This document shows positions 6,635 to 12,691 of a stretch of DNA of 12,691 nucleotides, in pieces. A model generated the notes under the pieces. The model ran no database searches. It was not told the origin of the DNA and saw nothing but the letters and a program-made list of their open reading frames with translations. A program made the position numbers and the translations under genes. The DNA comes from an uncultured Ruminococcus sp. (lineage in GTDB: Bacteria; Bacillota; Clostridia; Oscillospirales; Ruminococcaceae). Each line of letters opens with the position of its first letter. The stretch's first letter is position 1. The DNA is taken from the NCBI GenBank assembly GCA_946183385.1, contig CAMHBN010000028.1, positions 1 to 12,691 of the forward strand, read 5' to 3'.

Positions 6635-7417
6635 TTAGTCTGCTTCAACGTTGGGTTCTGAGAGTTCAAATACCGAGTAGATTGATACATTGAATTTTGC
6701 TTCGATCTCCGCATCGTCCTCTAACATTTCCTTCTCATCTTCCGAGAGATCTGCGCCGAGGTAATCAGCCATAGCCTCTATAGCATCAGGATTGATGATC
6801 ATACCGCCAAGATCAACCGTGTTGATGATGATGGTCTTGTCCTGATCCTCGATAGTCTGGAGATACTTGTAGATATTCTCCTTTGTACCGAGAACGCTGA
6901 TATCGTAGTTGCCCATGAGAACGCTCTCCTGAGCTCTTGCCTGGAGGCTGTCGCTCTCTGCCTTATCTTCAGCGATAGCAGCCTGTCTGTCACCGTTGAG
7001 GTCTGCCTCAGCGAGCATACCCTCGCCGACATAAGTAGGTGTGAAGAAGTAGTAGTTGAGAGTACCCTCGTTGAGATCGGAAGCAGTGAGGTTTTCGATC
7101 TTTACTTCACAGTCCTCAGCAAAGTGCTGCATATACTGGTCGAGCTTGCGGGCGTTGTAGATGTCATTGTAAGCTACGAAATCGTCTGTGAGCTTCTTTG
7201 TAGCGTCATAAGTAGTCTTGATCTCATCCTTGAGACGGGGGATCTCATCGATCTTGTCATCAACATCCTTCTGATCCTTTTCAGCCTGTTCAAGTGCTGC
7301 GCTGTCATTCTTAATAGCGTTATACTTCGGCTTGATAAGGAGGAAGAAGCCTCCAAGGAGTATAACGAAGGCGAGAAGCGCGCCTAATATGATCTTATCT
7401 CTGTAATTGAGTTTCAT
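6635..7417 (-). CDS. pilO: PilO-like inner alignment protein of the pilus machine
   Basis: Bitopic membrane protein of 260 aa with the PilO plan: a short cytoplasmic N-terminus, one membrane helix (about 8-28, IILGALLAFVILLGGFFLLI), a charged coiled coil (about 31-80), then an extracytoplasmic globular part (about 90-260). PilO normally forms a dimer or heterodimer with PilN and couples the cytoplasmic PilM ring to the rest of the machine. The call rests on architecture and on its place directly after the pilM-pilN fusion (17-bp gap), since PilO sequences are poorly conserved. A ribosome binding site GGGGAGGT precedes the ATG. The globular domain holds an acidic segment around 136-160, including D139-x-N141-x-D143, and a very acidic stretch near 214-230. 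Confidence 0.72.
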   Translation of the reverse strand: MKLNYRDKIILGALLAFVILLGGFFLLIKPKYNAIKNDSAALEQAEKDQKDVDDKIDEIPRLKDEIKTTYDATKKLTDDFVAYNDIYNARKLDQYMQHFAEDCEVKIENLTASDLNEGTLNYYFFTPTYVGEGMLAEADLNGDRQAAIAEDKAESDSLQARAQESVLMGNYDISVLGTKENIYKYLQTIEDQDKTIIINTVDLGGMIINPDAIEAMADYLGADLSEDEKEMLEDDAEIEAKFNVSIYSVFELSEPNVEAD

Positions 7418-7434
7418 TTCTATCTACCTCCCCA

Positions 7435-9042
7435 TTAGTTATCGGATTTCTCAGGCTTGTAAGCGCTCTCGCGGCCCTTCATAGCCATTGATACACTGAA
7501 TGATACTGTTTCCAGATCGTCGTCGATCTCACCGCTGTCATCTCTTACGATGTTCGTGGTGTAGCCGGTGTAGGTAGCAGTCTCATAATACTTGTGATTC
7601 TCACTGAAATCCTCATCGAGAAGGTTGTCGATGTAGAGTGAAGGAAGCTTCTGAACCATTTCCTTGCTTCCCGCAGCGGTAACTTCAAAGCCGAAGACAC
7701 CGTTTGCATAGGAAGGAGTGGAAATAGCAGCGCACTCGAGATCGAGATCCTCGACTGTCTTATCAAGAACAGCCTGGATGGACTCGAACTTATCCTGATC
7801 GATAACAGGCTGTGAGTAGAACGCATCGTGTGCATTCACGATCTTTGCGTTGTAAGCGTTTACCATATCTCTGATACCGATGAGCTTGTCACGGTGTGCG
7901 AGCTTTGCCTGAGTCTCGGGAGATTCGATGTACTCTCTTATTGTCTTGGTCTTGTGCTTGATGCCGAAGTCAACGAAGGACATTGCACCCCAGATACCGC
8001 CTACGATCACGCCTGCAGCAAGTATCATCGCGATCATCGGGATAGTACCGCCGGAACCGTTGCTGCCGCTGCTTGCTCTCTTGATAGCTGCGCCGAGCTC
8101 GGTATCAAGGAGGTTGATCTTCTCGGTATCCTTGTTACGCTTGAACATAGCGCCGATAGCGTTAGCGTAGAGTGAGAATTCGAGGTTCTCGTGACCGTGT
8201 ATCTGCGGAGGAACGTTGATGAGGCTCGTATTGAGGTCGAGCTTCTCAAGTTCATCTGTAAGTCTTACATAATCGTGAGTATCGCCGTAGAATACTACGT
8301 TCTCGATAGTCTCGCCCGTATTGCGGCTCCTGTGGAACTGGAGCATACGGAAGATGTTCTCGTTTACAGCCTCGAAAACGTAGTCGGAAGATCCGCCGTA
8401 GTCGTCAGCGTCGATAGTTGCGAAACGTGAGAATGAAAGCTGTCCTGCTTCATAGAGGTTGAGTGAAATGAAGTTGTTGTCGATCTGAACTGCAAGGAGA
8501 GGCATCTTTGATCTGATCTTTGTGTCAGCAAGAAGAACCTTTGTGATACAGTTACAGCCGATCATAACTGATCTGAGTGAGATACCGAGGAGCTTGAATA
8601 CTTCTCTGTAGCTGTTTACGATCTCGTAGGGGCAGGCTGTAGCGAGGATGCGTACCATCGGCTCGCCCGTGTCGCCTCTCTCCATTGCCTCGCCTACTAT
8701 TACATATGTAACGCTGTAGGAATCGTCGAGGTTGAGCTCAGCCTGAACCTGCTGCTTTACAGTCTTCTGGAGATCCTGACCCTTAACGCGAGCAACAGTC
8801 ATTTCCTTGAATATTGTGAGGTTCGAGGAGATAGAAACGATAGCCTCCTTATCGGGCATCTTGTTTCTCTTGAGCACACCGTTGATGAGTGTAGCAACGT
8901 TGGGCACGTCTCTTACGTGACCGTTTACGATAAGACCCTCTTCGAGGTTAAGTGTTGCAGCGGAGCTGATCTTGATCTTTCCGTTGCTCTCAACGCCCTT
9001 AACAACGCGGACGTTTCTGTCAGTTATATCAAATGAAAGCAT
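7435..9042 (-). CDS. pilM: PilM-PilN fusion protein of the type IV pilus alignment complex
   Basis: One uninterrupted 535-aa frame carries what are usually two genes. Residues 1 to about 300 are the cytoplasmic actin-like PilM domain: an N-terminal phosphate-type strand LSFDITDRNVRVVKG, a second strand near 181-200 (LLAVQIDNNFISLNLYEAG) and FYGDTHD at 251-257 where the adenosine motif should be. Then comes K308-I-N-L-L-D313. In separate systems the INLLP-type motif is the very N-terminus of PilN and docks into a groove of PilM. A Ser/Gly linker (about 324-333), a membrane helix (about 334-355), a coiled-coil segment and a PilN-like extracytoplasmic domain (to about 515) follow. So the fusion keeps the docking peptide as the joint between the two parts. 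It follows pilC with a 21-bp gap and precedes pilO. The nucleotide site looks weak: the usual glycine-rich adenosine motif is absent. The product is confidently PilM plus a PilN-type region. Confidence 0.88.
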   Translation of the reverse strand: MLSFDITDRNVRVVKGVESNGKIKISSAATLNLEEGLIVNGHVRDVPNVATLINGVLKRNKMPDKEAIVSISSNLTIFKEMTVARVKGQDLQKTVKQQVQAELNLDDSYSVTYVIVGEAMERGDTGEPMVRILATACPYEIVNSYREVFKLLGISLRSVMIGCNCITKVLLADTKIRSKMPLLAVQIDNNFISLNLYEAGQLSFSRFATIDADDYGGSSDYVFEAVNENIFRMLQFHRSRNTGETIENVVFYGDTHDYVRLTDELEKLDLNTSLINVPPQIHGHENLEFSLYANAIGAMFKRNKDTEKINLLDTELGAAIKRASSGSNGSGGTIPMIAMILAAGVIVGGIWGAMSFVDFGIKHKTKTIREYIESPETQAKLAHRDKLIGIRDMVNAYNAKIVNAHDAFYSQPVIDQDKFESIQAVLDKTVEDLDLECAAISTPSYANGVFGFEVTAAGSKEMVQKLPSLYIDNLLDEDFSENHKYYETATYTGYTTNIVRDDSGEIDDDLETVSFSVSMAMKGRESAYKPEKSDN

Positions 9043-9063
9043 TTTCCTTTTTCCACCTTTCCA

Positions 9064-10266
9064 TTATTCTTCGTTTTCGAGACCTGCCAGCGATCCGTAG
9101 AGCGCGGGGTAGATACCGATAACTACAAGACCTATGATAACGCCCATGAAGATGAGGAGCACAGGCTCGACCAAGCTTACAAGGCGCTGTACTGCTGAAT
9201 CGGATTCTTCCTCGTAGTAATCCGAAGTCTTTTCGAGGATGGTATCGAGGGCACCCGACTCTTCACCAACGTAGATTACCGAGCAGAACATAGGCTCGAA
9301 GAGCTCTGTTCTGGTGATCGCAGCTGAAAGAGTTTCACCCTGTTTTACCTCGTCGACAACGTCGAGGAACTTTTCGTCAACGTATCTGTTACCGAGGATA
9401 GCGGACGATTTCTGCAAGCACTCTACCATAGGGATACCACTGGAATAAAGTGAAGAAAGGGTTCTTGCGAAACGGCCTGTGTAGATCTTTGTTACGAGGG
9501 GACCCCACATCGGTCCCTTGAGGATAAGTCTGTCGACCTTATACCTGAAGTTCGGCATCTTCATAGCATAACTGAATCCGAAGAAGCCGCCGAGTCCAAG
9601 GATTATAACTATGTACCATTTTGTTCTGAGGAAGTCTGAGATAGCCGACATGATCTTTGTCAGTGTAGGCATATCGTCGGGGTTCTCATACATTGCGAGG
9701 AATCGCGGCATGATAACGATAAAGAGGAACATTACGATAACAACGCAGAGTACCGCAAGGATCGCAGGGTAAACCATAGCGCCCTTGATCGTATTCTTGA
9801 GCTTGTTCTCCTTGGCGTAATGCTCCGCCATTCTGGTCATGATAACGTCGAGCGAACCACTCGACTCACCGGCGTTTGCCATTGATATGAGGAATTCGGG
9901 GAAAGAACCCGCGTGCATCTCAAGAGTTGACGAGAAGGATTCACCCTTCTGTACGTTTTCGTAGATGTCCTGCCAGATAGCTCTCGCTTTTTCGTTCTCC
10001 TGTTCCTTAACGAGAATGTCGATCGCCTTAACAAGCGTCAGACCCGAGGTAAGCATAGCGCTGAGCTGTCGGCAACAGAACGCGAGCTCCTTGGTGTCGA
10101 ACTTGTAGATTGATCTTGAGTTACTTGAATCGTCTTCCTTAAAATCCTTGATGAACACTCCTCGTTCTTTCATCTTTTCGAGGAATTCCTGTTCATTCTC
10201 GGCATTCGCCTTGCCCTTGACCTGTTTGCCTCTTGCGTCCTGAGCAATGTAGGAATAACTCTTCAT
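9064..10266 (-). CDS. pilC: PilC/GspF-type inner-membrane platform protein
   Basis: Polytopic membrane protein of 400 aa on which the pilus is assembled; it is driven by PilB from the cytoplasm. The start ATG at 10266 is chosen because GGAGGTGG stands just upstream (spacing about 6 bases); an earlier in-frame ATG at 10308 lacks such a site. Two repeats of the T2SF/GspF domain are visible: the first starts at TKELAFCCRQLSAML (about 58), with FPEFLISMANAGESSGSLD further on; the second starts at TGRFARTLSSLYSSGIPMVE (about 261), with FEPMFCSVIYVGEESGALD. Strong hydrophobic segments lie between and after them (GAMVYPAILAVLCVVIVMF, WYIVIILGLGGFFGFSYAM, and VLLIFMGVIIGLVVIGIYP near the C-terminus). 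Length matches the family (about 400). It is the first gene of the six-gene operon, with its own strong promoter upstream. Confidence 0.96.
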   Translation of the reverse strand: MKSYSYIAQDARGKQVKGKANAENEQEFLEKMKERGVFIKDFKEDDSSNSRSIYKFDTKELAFCCRQLSAMLTSGLTLVKAIDILVKEQENEKARAIWQDIYENVQKGESFSSTLEMHAGSFPEFLISMANAGESSGSLDVIMTRMAEHYAKENKLKNTIKGAMVYPAILAVLCVVIVMFLFIVIMPRFLAMYENPDDMPTLTKIMSAISDFLRTKWYIVIILGLGGFFGFSYAMKMPNFRYKVDRLILKGPMWGPLVTKIYTGRFARTLSSLYSSGIPMVECLQKSSAILGNRYVDEKFLDVVDEVKQGETLSAAITRTELFEPMFCSVIYVGEESGALDTILEKTSDYYEEESDSAVQRLVSLVEPVLLIFMGVIIGLVVIGIYPALYGSLAGLENEE

Positions 10267-10326
10267 ACAACCACCTCCATAGTTTTTGTTTAAGCCGGAA
10301 CAATCCATACTGCCCTAATAATAACA

Positions 10327-10355
10327 ATTATACCATTTTAACAGTTACTTTTCAA
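10327..10355 (-). promoter_or_regulatory. Strong sigma-A-type promoter of the pilus operon
   Basis: On the minus strand TTGAAA (10350-10355), a 17-base spacer and a perfect TATAAT (10327-10332) with TG one base upstream (extended -10). The predicted start of transcription is near 10320, giving a 54-nt leader before the pilC ATG. This is the best promoter in the window and should drive pilC through the J-like pilin. Confidence 0.75.
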
Positions 10356-10481
10356 TCGTTTTTTTGCCATAAATAATCAAGCGGATTTTATTAATATTCA
10401 CCAAGAAATATACCATTTGTATTATTCGTCAGGGCATAGTTCGATTATTCTACAAAAAACAATCTCAAGGCAGAACAAAAC

Positions 10482-10505
10482 GCAGCATTGTTGTACCCAT
10501 GCTGC
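10482..10505. repeat. Inverted repeat, possible terminator or operator
   Basis: GCAGCAT (10482-10488) and ATGCTGC (10499-10505) are perfect 7-bp arms around a 10-base loop. Three bases further out the flanks can again pair (AACAAAA-type against TTGTTT). In the minus direction the arm is followed by a T-containing stretch (GTTTTGTT), so it might end asnB read-through before the pilC promoter. It lacks a strong T run. Confidence 0.4.
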
Positions 10506-10721
10506 ACGTTGTTTAACTTACACAAATATTATATCACAACACATCTCAAATTGCAACATAAAATCGTACATTTTCATATTTTTTGATATAATTGTAAACT
10601 GTGGCAAAAGCATTAACTTGTAATTCGTCATTTTGCACTGATAAAGCGCCCGAAACGCCTCTTGCGGAACATTAAATAGTAAATATAATTCCATTATGTA
10701 TCAATACTATTATAATATATG

Positions 10722-10763
10722 GCAAATCTTTTTGCGAGCCGCCGAAGCCTCCCCCGACGGCTC
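10722..10763 (-). terminator. GC-rich hairpin after asnB
   Basis: Eight bases after the asnB stop, 10736-10763 can fold into a stem of about 12 pairs (three of them G-T wobbles) with a GAGG loop. A small 5-bp hairpin, GCAAA/TTTGC, follows at 10722-10735. Neither is followed by a clear T run in the minus direction, so intrinsic termination is not certain; the structure may instead protect the 3' end of the message. Confidence 0.35.
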
Positions 10764-10771
10764 CGATACGT

Positions 10772-12592
10772 TCACACGAGCTTTATCGAATACCGCTTCA
10801 GCCAGTAGTCGAGCTGCACGAAAAAGGCTATGGTCTGCGGCAGATTCATCAGCTGCCCGTACCACTGCACCCTGTCCTCGTGGGTGAGCAGCCGCTCGAG
10901 CTCCTCGCGGCGGACGAGCTCCGTGAGCGGTGTATCCTCGGCAAGTATCGCCCTCAGGCGCTCCGTCACCGCCTCTAAAAAGGCGGGATTGTGCGTCTTC
11001 GGATACGGGCTCTTCTTCCGCCACAGCACCTCATCGGGCAGCAGACCGCTCACAGCCTCGCGCAGCAGCCCCTTCTCACGCCCCTTGTAGTCCTTGAACT
11101 CCCACGGCACGCTGTACATATACTCCGCGATGCGGTAGTCGCAGAACGGCACGCGCACCTCCAGACCGCTGTACATCGACATTCTGTCCTTGCGGTCGAG
11201 GAGATTCTGCATGAACCAGCGGAAATTGAGCTCGGTCATCTCGCGCATACGGCTCTCGAGCGGGCTGTCCGTCGGCAGCCTGTCGGCGCTGTCCGCAGTG
11301 CGGCGATACGCCGAATATACGTACTCGTCAGTGTCAATGAGCCGCGCGTACCTCTCGCAGAGAAAGCGCTTGCGGTAGGCGGTGCTCTGTGCCCACGGGA
11401 AGCCGTCGGTCTCGCGGATGTCCTTGTCGCGGTACCACGGATAGCCGCCGAAGAGCTCGTCTGCGCACTCGCCCGAGAGCGCGACCGTCCCCGTCTTTTT
11501 TATCTCGCGGCAGAGCAGTAGCATTGAGGCGTCCACATCCGCCATCGCGGGCAGTCCGCGCGCCTCCACCGCGGCTTCTAGAGCTCCGACGAGCTCGGGC
11601 GTATCGACGATGACCCAGTGGTGTTCCGAGCCGAGGTAATCCGCCATAATGTTGATGTATTCAGGGTCGCTGTTCGGCTGAAAATGGCTCTTCTGAAAGT
11701 ATTTGGCGTTGTCGCGGTAGTCGACGGAGAAGGTGTCGAGCCGCTTGCCCTGCTTTTTGAGCTCCGCCGCCGCGACCGACGATATCAGGCTCGAATCCAG
11801 CCCTCCCGAGAGGAAGGTGCACACGGGCACGTCGGACACGAGCTGCCGCCGTATCGCGTCGAGGACAAGCTCGCGGGTGTGCTCGACGGTTTGCCCGAAG
11901 TTCTCGCGGTGCTCATGCGCGCGGAGCCGCCAGTAGGTGCGGAGCTCCAGCCCGTCTGCCGAATAATAGCCGCATTCGCCGCTTTTCAGCTCCCGCACAC
12001 CGCGTATCACGCCGCAGCCCTGCGTCCGCGAGGGTGATATGAGCAGGAGCTCCGCCGCGCCGTATTCGTCTATTTCATGCGGGATATCGGGATTTTCGAG
12101 GAGGGCGGGCAGCTCCGAGGCGAAGATGAGCTTATCCGCCGTCTCGTAGAAAAAGAGCGGCTTCACGCCTATCCTGTCGCGGGCGAGGAAGACGCGGTGC
12201 TCAGCGGCTTCATAGACCGCGAACGCGAAAATGCCGTTGAATCGGTCAACGCAGGCATCTCCCCACTCGATGTAGCTGCGCAGCACGACCTCGGTATCGG
12301 AGCGGGTGGTGAACTCGCAGGAAAGCTCGCGGCGGAGCTCGTCGGTGTTATAGAGCTCGCCGTTGTAGACAATGGTGTATTCGCGCCCGTGGTCGGTGAC
12401 GGTCATGGGCTGCCTGCCGCCCGCGATGTCGATGACCGCGAGCCGCGTGTGGACGAGCGCCGCCTCCTGCGAGAGGTAAACTCCACGCTGATCGGGACCG
12501 CGGTGAAGCAGAGCGGTCTGCATTTTTCTGCACGCGCCGAGCTCGGCGCGCATATCCTCTTTGAAGCTGATGATTCCAGCGATTCCGCACAT
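10772..12592 (-). CDS. asnB: Glutamine-hydrolysing asparagine synthetase (AsnB)
   Basis: Cytoplasmic enzyme that makes asparagine from aspartate, ATP and glutamine, releasing AMP, PPi and glutamate. The 606-aa product starts MCGIAGI, so Cys2 is the class II glutaminase nucleophile once Met is removed. Glutamine-site features follow: HTR (48-50), NGE (77-79) and SDTE (98-101). The C-terminal synthetase domain has the PP-loop SGGLDSS at 262-268, SGECADELFGGY near 373-384 (the family usually has GEGADE, so Cys376 replaces a Gly) and DRMSMYSGLEVRVPFCD, then KKSPYPKTHNP. Length fits bacterial AsnB (about 600-630). GGAGGT about 7 bases ahead of the ATG sets the start. It has no functional tie to the pilus genes. 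Hand counts give 57-72% GC in sampled 60-base lines against 40-62% in the pilus genes, a visible shift that suggests a different history. Some family members amidate other substrates (peptides, cell-wall precursors); the standard motifs favour asparagine synthesis. Confidence 0.93.
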   Translation of the reverse strand: MCGIAGIISFKEDMRAELGACRKMQTALLHRGPDQRGVYLSQEAALVHTRLAVIDIAGGRQPMTVTDHGREYTIVYNGELYNTDELRRELSCEFTTRSDTEVVLRSYIEWGDACVDRFNGIFAFAVYEAAEHRVFLARDRIGVKPLFFYETADKLIFASELPALLENPDIPHEIDEYGAAELLLISPSRTQGCGVIRGVRELKSGECGYYSADGLELRTYWRLRAHEHRENFGQTVEHTRELVLDAIRRQLVSDVPVCTFLSGGLDSSLISSVAAAELKKQGKRLDTFSVDYRDNAKYFQKSHFQPNSDPEYINIMADYLGSEHHWVIVDTPELVGALEAAVEARGLPAMADVDASMLLLCREIKKTGTVALSGECADELFGGYPWYRDKDIRETDGFPWAQSTAYRKRFLCERYARLIDTDEYVYSAYRRTADSADRLPTDSPLESRMREMTELNFRWFMQNLLDRKDRMSMYSGLEVRVPFCDYRIAEYMYSVPWEFKDYKGREKGLLREAVSGLLPDEVLWRKKSPYPKTHNPAFLEAVTERLRAILAEDTPLTELVRREELERLLTHEDRVQWYGQLMNLPQTIAFFVQLDYWLKRYSIKLV

Positions 12593-12618
12593 AATGGGAC
12601 CTCCGCCGCTTCACGGCA

Positions 12619-12650
12619 TACGGCACGCCGTAGTTATACGGTACATTATA
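12619..12650 (-). promoter_or_regulatory. Candidate asnB promoter -10 and palindrome in the leader
   Basis: A perfect TATAAT (minus strand, 12645-12650) stands 53 bp ahead of the asnB ATG. The only good -35 (TTGTCA) is 20 bases away, longer than ideal. The palindrome TACGGC-AC-GCCGTA (12619-12632) lies at or just after the predicted start, overlapped by further CCGTA/TACGG arms. It could be a repressor site or a leader hairpin. Confidence 0.4.
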
Positions 12651-12691
12651 TGCGGCGCAGCGCGAAAAAGTGACAATCGCGGGAACATCGG

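Larger units (their letters stand above)
10267..10771. other. AT-rich 505-bp intergenic region between pilC and asnB
   Basis: No convincing gene is seen; a hand count of 10561-10620 gives 25% GC. It holds the operon promoter (10327-10355), a repeat of its core (10409-10418), an inverted repeat (10482-10505), a plus-strand extended -10 (10584-10592) with no gene downstream on that strand, a weak minus-strand promoter-like pair (TTGATA 10699-10704 and TACTAT 10676-10681, 17 bases apart), and the asnB-side hairpins near 10722-10763. Small open frames across it have no ribosome binding site and an unremarkable composition. Confidence 0.6.

Noticed and set aside
6968..7003. Dockerin repeat in PilO
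   Set aside because: The DLNGD start resembles a dockerin calcium loop, but there is only one copy, the following conserved positions are absent and it lies in a membrane-machine protein. Kept only as a weak EF-hand-like observation.
7435..9042. Frameshift or assembly error joining separate pilM and pilN genes
   Set aside because: The frame is continuous, with no start codon plus ribosome binding site at the joint and a linker of sensible composition. A real fusion is the simpler reading.
10417..10623. 68-codon plus-strand frame in the intergenic region
   Set aside because: No ribosome binding site, covers an inverted repeat and AT-rich DNA, composition not protein-like.
10267..10660. c-di-GMP (GEMM) riboswitch ahead of the pilus operon
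   Set aside because: Looked for because such riboswitches control pili in Clostridia. The predicted leader is only 54 nt and no GEMM core sequence is recognisable.
10991..11521. Long open frame of 176 codons on the plus strand inside asnB
   Set aside because: It is antisense to a clearly recognised enzyme; long antisense frames are expected in GC-rich coding DNA. No ribosome binding site and no familiar motif.

Overview
The window looks like a chromosomal piece of a Gram-positive (monoderm) anaerobe of the Ruminococcus / Clostridia type. It has strong GGAGG ribosome binding sites and sigma-A-like promoters, and its type IV pilus locus shows no secretin (PilQ) or pilotin (PilP) gene. The genus is an inference from gene content and style, not a proven assignment.

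Layout, left to right. Positions 1-1255 (minus) hold pilB, the pilus extension ATPase, cut off by the left edge. A 138-bp divergent promoter region separates it from pilD (1394-2233, plus), the prepilin peptidase. A bidirectional hairpin terminator at about 2259-2294 lies between pilD and the convergent end of a six-gene minus-strand operon. Read in its own direction (right to left), that operon is pilC (10266-9064), a natural pilM-pilN fusion (9042-7435), pilO (7417-6635), a giant GspK/PilX-like minor pilin of 863 aa (6575-3984), a small GspI/PilV-like minor pilin (3970-3575) and a GspJ/PilW-like minor pilin of 415 aa (3562-2315). Gaps are 12-59 bp and a near-consensus promoter sits at 10327-10355. 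A 505-bp AT-rich intergenic region (10267-10771) follows. Then comes asnB (12592-10772, minus), a glutamine-dependent asparagine synthetase whose base composition is much more GC-rich than the pilus genes.

How the genes work together: PilB (cytoplasmic ATPase with a likely c-di-GMP-binding MshEN domain) would drive PilC (membrane platform). The PilMN fusion and PilO would form the cytoplasmic-to-membrane alignment complex. PilD would process prepilins. The three pilin-like proteins correspond to the I/J/K (PilV/W/X) set that caps and initiates a pilus or pseudopilus. No ordinary major pilin is seen, so the main fibre subunit should be encoded elsewhere or beyond the left edge. The most unusual element is the K-like tip protein: a pilin N-terminus, a Pro/poly-Gly hinge and a large beta-helix-like, cysteine-containing ectodomain, which suggests a surface adhesin or substrate-binding tip. 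I did not find a CRISPR array, tRNA, rRNA, insertion sequence or phage gene.
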